This document shows, one piece after another, positions 1-8,900 of a DNA stretch of 64,000 nucleotides (positions within the stretch are counted from its first letter, which is position 1; each line of letters begins with the position of its first letter). The translations under genes and the position numbers were made by a program. The DNA is from Tetracentron sinense (lineage: Eukaryota > Streptophyta > Magnoliopsida > Trochodendrales > Trochodendraceae): NCBI GenBank assembly GCA_015143295.1, contig CM026570.1, forward strand, positions 26,667,250 to 26,731,249. The letters run 5' to 3'. The notes under the pieces were generated by a model. It made no database searches. It was not told the DNA's origin and worked only from the letters and a program-made list of their open reading frames with translations.

Positions 1-330
1 TGACAGCCCTTCTTTCATTACACCTTTTCAGGGACACCCTCCCTCCCTCTTTGCGGCATTGGCTTGAACTACGTCCTGACCTAATCCTGCAAAGGTACGT
101 AGGCACCCTGTCAAATCAGGTGCGGTTACATAAAGGGTATCCAGTCCCCGACTCTCCCTAAACAGAGTCCCTCTTTCACCAAAAAGAGCCATCAACTATC
201 CCCTGCAGAGTCACTCCCCAAGCAATAACAAACTCTTCCAGCCTAAGTCGACTCTCAAGGGTATAAAATTTCTATCAACAGAAAACCCAAAATAGAAGTC
301 GAAACATTTCAACAGTCAAAGACTCCCCAC

Positions 331-434
331 GGAGATAACCTCTCCGGACTCTTTAACCTCTCAGAGACAACCTCTCTTGAAGAACACTCCTCGGTCAGAG
401 ACAACCTCTCTATCCTCAGCAGAGACAACCTCTC
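331..434 (+). repeat. four copies of an AGAGACAACCTCTC motif
   Basis: GGAGATAACCTCTCC at 331-345 is followed by three copies of CAGAGACAACCTCTC at 362-376, 396-410 and 420-434. Each copy has weak dyad symmetry (AGAG...CTCT). The copies are unevenly spaced, so this is a dispersed short motif rather than a tandem array. No function is evident. Confidence 0.6.
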
Positions 435-1774
435 TCACCCTTTCTCCACATTCCCCAGTGGAGCAAAAAAAAAAACTGTCCCTCTGTCGGGAAACTCAGA
501 AAGCTTAAATTCTCCAGAGAGTTGAAGTCAATTATATCAAAACCAAAACCTCCAAGGGAGTGCAAATCAACAACAAACAGAAGAAATCTCAGGGTGTCCC
601 AAACATCGGTCCCTCAGCCTACATTTCGTCCTACTCTAAATCCTTCTCGATCTCTTAGGAATTACGAGTACAAGCGCAATATCACATCTGCATCCCTAGC
701 GGAAATATCATCCTCAAATCCCAGAGGAGCACCATTCAGGGCAATGACGGGAGAAGACCTATTTTCCCAAGCATAAACAAAACTTCCCCAGTAAGTCGCG
801 GGCATGAGCGAAAATCAGCAACAGCCTCATTGCGTAAAAAATCACGCGATCCCCAGACCTAGTCTTGTGACTAGGGCCAAAAAAGGGACAAAAATCATCA
901 GTTTCGCAAGCATGAGGAAAACCGGCAACGGCCTCACTGCGCAAAAATTATGTGAACCCCATGACTTGGTCATTTCAAGGGTTAAAAATGGAGAAAAAGC
1001 TTAAAAGCAGTTTGACAACAAAATCCAGCAGCAGTCAAACTAGCCAGATAAATCCCCTACAGCAATCCCCGGTAGATGGTATGGAAGAGCAGCTTCCCCA
1101 ACACAAGTCCCCACGCAGAGTTCAGATTCCCAGCAATGATCTACGATAATGTCAAATCCCCTAGCAGATCCCCAGTAGCGGTCTACAACGGTATAACATT
1201 CTCCAGCAGATCCTTGAGCAAAGGCATCCAATTTGCCCCCAGCAAGCTTCTCCCCAGTCAGAGTCTAATCTTCAACGGTGACAAAGCAAACAAGTCTACC
1301 CACGAACATCCCCAGTGGTGACAAAACCTCTCTTGGGTCATACTCCACTTTCCAAGAGCAAAAGGCAGAATACATGATCCCCAAGCCCTGACTAAGGTAC
1401 TTTCTTGGCAAAACTGATAGCTAGTTGAACATTCTTTTTTTTAGAACTTTTACGAAGGTCTAAACCCTTTTATAAAAATGATTTCAAAAGCAGCTCCTTT
1501 TTGGTATCCTGACCAGATCATACCAGCCTGCACTGAGCGGCCCTGGTAAGACAAAGCAGAAGAAGCTGACACCATGCATCCCCACGGTTGCAATCAGCAG
1601 AGTCATGAAAAAGCATCCTCGCCTTTATCCCCTGCATGACGTCCCTGCATGGCATCACACTTTGTGTGATCAAACTCCTCAGCATCATCTTTGATCAAAA
1701 TCAAGCGCCTTTCGGCCATTTCAATCATTTGGCTAGTGCCTCTTGGACATGCCACACTCTTTCGACACTCTGCG

Positions 1775-2053
1775 TGTCCTCGACATCCCGTGTATACCTT
1801 TACAGTGTATACCACCTGCATGTCCTCTCTTTCAACACCCTGTGTGTCCTCGACATCCCGTGTATACCTTTACAGTGTATACCACCTGCATGTCCTCTCT
1901 TTTGACACCCCGTGTATCCTTGACATCCCGTGTATACCTTTACAGTATATACCACCTGCATGTCCTCTCGTTCGACACCTCGTGTGTCCTCGACATCCCA
2001 GTGTACCTTTACAGTGTACACCACCCGCATGTCACCCCTTCAGCACCTTGTGC
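1775..2053 (+). repeat. 70-bp tandem repeat, about four copies
   Basis: The units at 1775-1844, 1845-1914, 1915-1984 and 1985-2053 share TGTCCTCGACATCCCGTG, a pair of GTATAC palindromes separated by CTTTACAGT, and CACCTGCATGTC. The first three units are very similar and the fourth is diverged. The repeat lies in the non-coding 3' region of the retrotransposon, where minisatellite growth is common. Confidence 0.85.
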
Positions 2054-2323
2054 GCTCTCGACACCCTGTGTGTCTTTTCCATCAAACTCGGTCGAATCCC
2101 TCCGGCCGATGCCTTCGGGCTATGCCATCCTTACATCCCTCACTCCCTAGTGAGTAGTCCAAACTTTTCACTCTTCCCAGCAGTGGCCATACCACTACAT
2201 TGCACTCACCATTTGCACTGCATGCATACATGTCATTATTCTACATACCTGTTATCCGAGCTCGGTGTAAAAATAGGATGATCCCATTCTTTACCATTCA
2301 AATTGCCAACCTTGGCATTCTCC

Positions 2324-2339
2324 AGCAAAGAGGGGCAAC
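2324..2339 (+). promoter_or_regulatory. polypurine tract next to the 3' LTR
   Basis: AGCAAAGAGGGGCAAC lies immediately before TGTAAGCACCC, which starts with the TG expected of an LTR. In LTR retrotransposons this RNase-H-resistant purine run primes plus-strand DNA synthesis. Its position fixes the element orientation as plus and marks the following sequence as the 3' LTR. Confidence 0.65.
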
Positions 2340-2667
2340 TGTAAGCACCCGATTTTTACACCCCCACCTAACGGTAGTCAAAACCTTTTAACCTCCCCTC
2401 ATACCCTAGCTGAACCCTAGGTAAAACCCTAGGACCTATCCCTAGTTAAACCTTAGGACCCGCCCTAAGTCAAACCCTAGAATGCCCATGTCAAAAATCC
2501 TAGCCTTAGGTGACCCTAGCACAACCCTAGAGCCATTAGGGCTTAATCCCTAAGACCCTTGGCCTATAGGGCCTGACCCCTAGTCTAGACCCTTAAGGCC
2601 CAAAAACCCTTAGAACAATCTCTCATACCCGTATATACAGGGCCCAGCCCATTTACCAGCAGATCCC

Positions 2668-3729
2668 ATAATGTCGGTAGAAGATCTACCGACATTATTG
2701 TTTGGCCTTGTTTCAGGCTGTCGGTAGATCTTCTACCGATAGTATGTGAGTTACGAGTTTGCATGCTACAAACGCCATGCACACTCAACCCTCACATCGA
2801 TCTCTCCCTTCAGGCCCCTTAGTCGACCATCACCAGGTCCAACACCCTTGTCCCCCTTATATTTAAACCCCATTAAGTCCCCTTGAGCTTCCTCTATAAA
2901 ACCAAACCCACCTCCTGTACAAACGGTCTGATTTTTTAGAGGAGAATCCCTGTTGCAAGACCGTGTCCCTTAGCCTCCCTTCTCCCCTGGTCTTGATCCC
3001 AGGACCCCCCTAGACCTGCTTCAAGCCTACCCTAACTGTTGTAGGCACCACCGTAGCACCACCACTAACCATTCGGCCACCACCAGTTCGGCTGAAACAG
3101 AGCACTGGGTAGGGACACCCCCTACCCATTTCCTTTTGTTCTCTCTATCTTGTGAGCCCCTGGTCAATTTCAGGGGAGTTATGTGCTTTATTTTTAATGC
3201 TTAGTAGGTAAATCAACCCATACAGGGCGTTCACTCACCTAAACCATAGGAGTGGTGAACCCCTACGGGTGTTCCCACTCTCAGAGCTTTGCAAGCCATC
3301 ACAGAACCCTTTGAGGTCCCTCAGATCTAAGGGAACCCCTAGTAACCTCTGTGCACAGCCCCCATGGACAGAAACTTGATTTTCAAAAAATAGGAATGGC
3401 GGTAATACCAATACCACCATTCATGGTAGAGCCTGTTTTCCCTTTGTCGGTGAACCGTTTACCGACAATACTGTTTTGGACTAATTTGGGATTACCGGTA
3501 GAATAACTACCGCCAATATGAGCTTTCTGGTACAGTACCTTTGCAGCCTTGTGGGACCCACTTCAGGCATCCCCTGGGGCCCACACCAAACTCAGAAGAC
3601 TCCCAGGAGTCCCTTCTACATTCCTATGCCTTCACTTCACCCTGGGTTACACCTTAACCCTAGTTAACAAAGGCAAAAACACAGTTCAAAAACACTGTCC
3701 ATAATGTCGGTAACTCAATTACGGGCATT
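2668..3729 (+). repeat. six related short inverted repeats with TCGGTA / TACCGA arms
   Basis: Hairpin arms: 2668-2681/2685-2698 (14 bp, perfect, 3-nt loop); 2718-2728/2732-2742 (10 of 11 paired); 3395-3404/3412-3421 (9 of 10); 3444-3454/3458-3468 (one G-U pair); 3491-3501/3507-3517; 3703-3713/3719-3729. All share a core close to GTCGGTA on the left arm and TACCGAC on the right, while the loops differ. See findings. Confidence 0.85.
2895..2901 (+). promoter_or_regulatory. TATA box of the 3' LTR
   Basis: CTATAAAACCAAACCC sits about 555 bp into the LTR on the strand predicted by the polypurine tract. It would place the U3/R border near 2925 and leaves a long R-U5 of about 1.8 kb. Confidence 0.5.
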
Positions 3730-4191
3730 AACTTTGTTTTTATTCTTGGGCTTTAACAGGGGCCCAAGCCTGGTAGGAGGCCACTTTAGGCCCTGCCTAG
3801 CCCCCTGGGCCCACCTCAGCCCGTACCAGACCCTTAACCATGGTTAAATCCACCTCCAGTTAACATTTAACCGCGGTTAAGCACCCCTTAACCCCATAAA
3901 CTTTAGGAAATTAAACAGAAATCCTGAAAATGTAATTGGACCATAATCCTAACTTTGGCCCTCTCCCTAGCCCTGGTTAGCAACCCTAACCACAGTTAGA
4001 TCCCCCTTTAACCATGTTTAGTAGCCCTAATCGTAGTTATTTTCGGTTTACGGCCTCCCGGGCCTGAAAACCAAGTCTTGAACTATCTTGGGCCTACCGG
4101 GCCTCCCCTTAGCCTACCGGGCTACACATCACTTTCCCTTGATTGTGGTTAGCAACCCTAACCATAGTTAGTTCGGCCTAACCCCGGTTAG
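3654..4191 (+). repeat. cluster of 14-bp palindromes of the form YTAACCNNGGTTAR
   Basis: Perfect palindromes TTAACCATGGTTAA (3834-3847) and TTAACCGCGGTTAA (3867-3880) are accompanied by near-palindromes TTAACCCTAGTTAA (3654-3667), CTAACCACAGTTAG (3986-3999), CTAACCATAGTTAG (4158-4171) and CTAACCCCGGTTAG (4178-4191). They lie in the R-U5 half of the LTR, downstream of the hairpin family. Confidence 0.8.
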
Positions 4192-4737
4192 CAACCCTAA
4201 ACCGGGTCGGACTCTGCCTTACTCTACCGGACTACCTCCCTAAGCTTACTAGGCTTAAATACCTCGGTCAACTAAACCCGTCTATCGGACTAGTCCATGT
4301 TAGCCACTCCTGGTGCGCACACACATGCCCCTAACCTCGGCACAGGCTCACATGCCAGAACTACACTCGGTCTGATCTCACCTTATGAGTAATAGGCAAC
4401 CCAACTCAGGTTTAACCCCAGTTAGCTTTTCCTTTCTTGGATTAGTGTTAATTTAAACACTTCGACATTCTAATCAAGATTAACTTTATTTGGCTTAAAC
4501 CCGGGGAGTATGGAACCGTCATAAGACGGAAGTCTCGGGGTGCCTGACACCTTCCCCGGACATAACTGAACTCCTTACCCTGATCTCACTCGTAGACCAA
4601 GACCTTATCCACACTCAGGGGACTTATCCCTTCTAAATGAATAGGTGGCGACTCTTAAAAGATAAAACTCTTTCACACCTGCGAGGGTACACAGGTAATA
4701 TCACAACATTTTGTGAGCGGAAGAAATTCCGGCGCTC

Positions 4738-5416
4738 AAAACGAGTACTGAATCCAAACCGGGGGTTGGATTTTAATGTCGTTTCAATTAACGCGTGTAT
4801 TTCGGCCCAGCCGAAGTGTGGGATTTCGTTTCAATGGAATCCGAGGTCGCTTGCCCGATTTGGGCAACAAGAAGCCCGAAATCTACACTTAGAAAGTATA
4901 CTTCGGCCTAAACCTAAAACATGTACCAAATCCAAACCAGGGGTCAGATTTCAATGTCGTTTCCTCTAACACATGTATTTCGACCAAACCTAAGTGTGGG
5001 AATTTGTTTCGATTGAATCTGAGGTCGTTTGTCCGATTTTGGCACCAAGAGGCCCAAAATCCATACTTCGAAACTATACTTCGGCCTAAACGTACAAACG
5101 CGCACCAGATCCAAACCGGAGGTCGGATTATGATGATGTTTCCTCTAACGTGTGTATTTCGACTCAACTTAAGTCTGAGAATTCGTTTTGATCCAATCCG
5201 AGGTCGTTTGCCCGATTAGAGCACCGAAAGGCCCGAAATCAATACTTAGAAAGTATACTTCAGCCTAAACCTACAAACACGCACCAAATCCAAACCGGGG
5301 GTCGAATTTCGATGTTAGTTCTTCAAAGGCGTGTATTTTGACCCAACCTATGTATGGAAATTTGTTTCGATGGAATCCGAGGTCGTTTGCCCGATTTGGG
5401 CACCAAGAGGCCCAAA
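4738..5416. repeat. 179-bp satellite array, block 1
   Basis: Tandem monomers of about 179 bp. A consensus unit runs from AAACCGGGGGTCGGATTTCG through TTTCGATGGAATCCGAGG, TTGCCCGATTTGGGC and ATACTTAGAAAGTATACTT to GCGCACCAAATCC. Recurrent monomer classes, named here for use below: A (ACTTAAGTGTGAG, GATTAGAGCACCGAG), B (ACCTATGTATGG, GGGCACCAAGAGG), C (CAGCCAAAGTGTGGG, GGGCAACGAGAGG), D (GAGCCAATCTAAG), E (GTATAATTCGACC, CCTATAAC), F (AATTTATTTTGACCC), G (CCAAGGTGTGGG), H (CCTATGTAGGG). The unit has two internal dyads, GCCC-GATTT-GGGC and ATACTT-AGA-AAGTAT. This block holds a C-like, an A and a B monomer and ends where LINE C1 interrupts it. Confidence 0.95.
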
Positions 5417-5970
5417 GCGGACCCCGACCAGATAACATAAATCACAAAACAATTACAATCAACAATCTCTACAACCTCTCAGGTCGGCAGCTATAAGCTC
5501 GGCCAATCTCTGAGGGAATTGGGAAGGAACAAAGGAGCGCTCATCATCAGTCAAGCCCAATTTAGACAGATAATCAGTGGGTTTATTGGTGGCACAAGGA
5601 GAAAAACAAATTTTAAAACCATCAGGCAGCGCGATCAATTCCTTGATTTGAGCTAGAACAAATGCACACAACCAAGGGCTGATGCTCGCCTTCCGAATAC
5701 CTTCCATGGCCCATTTAGAGTCTGAAATAACCTGAATTTTTGATAACCCCAGCTTGCAAGCGACATGGAGGCCCTTTTGAATAGCCGAGAGCTCCATATA
5801 TATGACTGAAGTGCAAGACTCGCCCCCGGCCATAGCGAAAACTGTTGCTCCTAAGTGATCTCTCATAACAAAGCCATATCCACCCCTGGTTTTTTTGTAA
5901 GAGCCATCGCAATTTATGCAAAGAAAGCCAAGTCCAGAGGCTGCCATTTCACCCATCTCGGCACAGATCG
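5417..5970 (-). pseudogene. LINE C remnant, copy 1: RNase H domain and 3' tail
   Basis: On the minus strand a frame (5459-5956) encodes an RNase H domain of the kind that ends plant L1 ORF2. It has the first Asp in INCDGSYK, the Glu in YMELSAIQKG, the second Asp in VISDSKWAM and a degenerate final motif near TNKPTDYLSK. Everything upstream (endonuclease, reverse transcriptase) is missing. The 3' end stops inside the tail hairpin, at CTGGTCGGGGTCCGC, with no poly(A), so the fragment is truncated at both ends. Its satellite junctions are the same as those of the copy at 24804-25357, which shows both come from one insertion duplicated along with the array. Confidence 0.85.
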
Positions 5971-8900
5971 AATACTTAGAAACTATTCTTCAGCATAAAC
6001 CTATAAACGGGCACCGAATCCAAATCGCGGGACCGATTTCGATGTCGCTTTTCAAACATGTATGGCAATTCGTTTTGATGGAATCAAAGGTTGTTTGCCC
6101 GATTTGGGCACCAAGAGGCCCGAAATCAGTACTTCGAAATTGTACTTCAGCCTAAACATACAAACTCACACCAAATCCAGACCGGGATCAGATTTCGATG
6201 CCATTTCTTCTAACACGTCTATTTCGGCCCAATCTAAGTGTGGGAATTCGTTTTGATGGAATCCAAGGTTGTTAACACGATTTGGACACCGAGATGGTCG
6301 GAATTCAAACTTAGAAAGTGTACTTCGGCCTAAACTTACAAAAGCGCACTTCATCCAAATCGCGGGTTGAATTTTGATGTCGTTTCTTTTAACGCGTATA
6401 ATTCGACGCAACCTAAGTGTGAGAATTCGTTTCTATGGAATCCGAGGTTGTTTGCCCGATTTAGGCTCCAAGAGGCCCGAAATCCATACTTAAAAAGTAT
6501 ACTTCGCCTTCAACCTATAACACGCACCAAATCCAAACCGGGGGTCAGATTTCGATGTCGTTTCTATTAATGCGTATATTTTGACCCAGCCAAAGTGTGG
6601 AAATTTGTTTAGATAGAATCCGAGCTCATTTACCCGATTTGAGCATCGAGAGGCCCGGAATCCATACTTAGAAAGTATACTTCGATCAAAACCTAAAAAT
6701 GAGCACCGAATCAAATCGGGGATCGGATTTTGATGTCGTTTCTATTAACGCGTGTATTTCAACCCAACCAGAGTGTGGGAATTTGTTTCGATGGAATCCG
6801 AGCTCATTTACCCGATTTGAGCATCGAGAGGCCTGGAATCCATACTTCGAAAGTATACTTCAATCAAAACCTAAAAACGAGAACCGAATAAAACCGGGGG
6901 TCGGATTTTGATGTCGTTTCTATTAACGGGTGTATTTCGACCCAGCCAAAGTGTGAGAATTTCTTTCGATGGAATCCGAGCTCATTTACCCGATTTAAGC
7001 ATCGAGAGGCCCGGAATCCATACTTAGAAAGTATACTTTGATCCAAACCTACATATGCGCACCGAATCAAACCAACGGTCGAATTTTGATGTCGTTTCAA
7101 CTCACGTGTGTATTTCAAACCAACCTATGTGTAGAAATTCGTTTCGATGTAATCTAAGGTCGTTTGCCTAATTTGGTCTCCAAGAGTCCCGAAATCCATA
7201 CTTAGAAAGTATACTTCGGCGTAAACCTACAAACGCGGACCAAATCCAAACCGGGGGGCGGATTTCGATGTCGTTTCTTCAAAGTTATGAATTTTGACCC
7301 AACCTATGTGGGGAAATTTGTTTCGAAGGAATCCGAGGTCGTTTGCCCGATTTGGGTATCAAGAGGCCCGAAATCCGTACTAAATCCAAACCGGGGGTCG
7401 GATTTTGATGGCATTTCCTCTAACGCATGTATTTCAAGCCAATCTAAGTGCGGGAATTCATTTCGATGGAATCCCAAGGTCATTTGCCCAATTTGGGCTC
7501 CGAGAGGTCCGAATTGCATACTTAGAAAGTATACTTCGGCCTAAACATACAAACGTGCAACAAATCCAAACCGGGGGTTGGATTTCGATGTCTTTTTCTG
7601 TTAACGTGTGTATTTCGACCCAGTCAAAGTGTGCGAATTCATTTCGATGCAATTTGAGGTCGTTTGCCCGATTTGTGCAACTAGAGGCCCGAAATCCGTA
7701 CTTAGAAAGTATACTTCGGCCTAAACATACAAATGCACACCAAATCCAAACCGGAGGTCGGATTTCGATGAAGTTTCCTTTAACGTTTGTATTGTGACCC
7801 AAATTAAGTGTGAGAATTCATTTTGATGGAATCCGAGGTCGTTTGCCTGATCAGAGCACCGTGAGGCCTGAAATCCGTACTTAGAAAGTATATTTCGGTA
7901 TAAACCTACAAACATGCACCAAATCCAAACCGGGCGTCGGATTTCGATGTCGGTTCTTCTAACACGTGTATTTCGACCCAACCTATGAATGAAAATTCGA
8001 TTCGATGAAATCCGAGGTCGTTTGCCCGATTTGGGCACCAAGAGGCCCGAAATCCATACTTAGAAAGTATTCTTCGGCTTAAACCTATAAACGCGTAGCA
8101 ATTCAGAACCTCGGGTCGGATTTCGATGTCGTTTCTTCAAATGCGTGTTTTCAACCCAGCCTATGTATGAGAATTCATTTCGATGAAATCCGAGGTCGTT
8201 TGCTCGATTTGGGGCCCAAGAGGCCCGAAATCCATACTTAGAAAGTATTCTTCGGTCTAAACCTATAAACGCGTAGCAATTCAGAACCTCAGGTCAGATT
8301 TTGATGTCGTTTCTTCAAATGCGTGTTTTCAACCCAGCCTATGTATGGAAATTCATTTCGATGGAATCCGAGGTCGTTTGCCCGATTTGGGCCCCAAGAG
8401 GCCTGAAATCCATACTTAGAAAGTATACTTCGGCCCAAACATACAAACTCGGACCAAATCCAAACCGTGTCAGATTTGAATGCCATTTCTTCTAATGCGT
8501 GTATTTCAATCCAATCTAAGTGTGAAAATTCGTTTTGATGGAATCCAAGGACGTTTGCCCGATTTGGACACCGAGATGGTTGGAATTCATACTAAGAAAG
8601 TATACTTCGGCCTAAACTTACAAAACCGCACTAAATCCAAACTGTGGGATAAATTTTGATGTCTTTTCTTCTAACGTGTATAATTTGACCCCACCTTAGT
8701 GTGGGAATTCGTTTCGATCGAATCCGAGGTCGTTTGCCAGATTTGGGTTCCGAGAGGCCTGAAATCCATACTTAGAAATTATATTTCGGCTTAAACCTAT
8801 AACACGCACCAAATCCAAACTGGGGGTCGGATTTCGATGTCGTTTCTATTATCGCGTGTATTTCGACCCAGCCAAAGTGTGGGAATATGTTTTGATGGAA

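Larger units (their letters stand above)
1..2339 (+). mobile_element. 3' non-coding end of an LTR retrotransposon (Tat/Ogre-like, inferred)
   Basis: No coding frame of any family can be recognised here; the longest frames are short, low-complexity and Pro/Ser/Cys-rich. The stretch is placed in a retrotransposon because it leads straight into a purine-rich tract and a TG-starting LTR on the same strand. The opening part (about 60-125), with GAACTACGTCCTGACC and ACGTAGGCACC, resembles sequence I know from the region downstream of pol in Tat/Ogre-type gypsy elements; this is recollection, not a search. It contains short repeats (331-434) and a 70-bp tandem repeat (1775-2053). The rest of the element lies to the left of the window. 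Confidence 0.55.
2340..4738 (+). mobile_element. 3' LTR of the plus-strand retrotransposon
   Basis: The LTR starts with TG after the polypurine tract, has a TATA box (2895-2901) about 555 bp in, and passes into the satellite at about 4738. The right boundary is uncertain between 4707 and 4738: the sequence reads CACAACA at 4707 and GCGCTCA at 4738, and the first clear satellite match starts at about 4737. No coding frame is present. It is unusually rich in dyad symmetry: six related hairpins at 2668-3729 and several AACC-N2-GGTT-type palindromes at 3654-4191. The 5' target duplication lies outside the window and cannot be checked. Confidence 0.65.

Noticed and set aside
1691-2281. Open frame of 196 codons, Cys/Pro-rich, with internal repeats
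   Set aside because: It is generated by the 70-bp tandem repeat, is open in two further frames and on the other strand, and matches no family I recognise.
2400-2560. AACCCTAG-rich stretch resembling plant telomere repeat (CCCTAAA)
   Set aside because: Units are irregular, often contain CCTAGG, and never form a perfect tandem heptamer; it is part of the LTR's repetitive composition, not interstitial telomere DNA.
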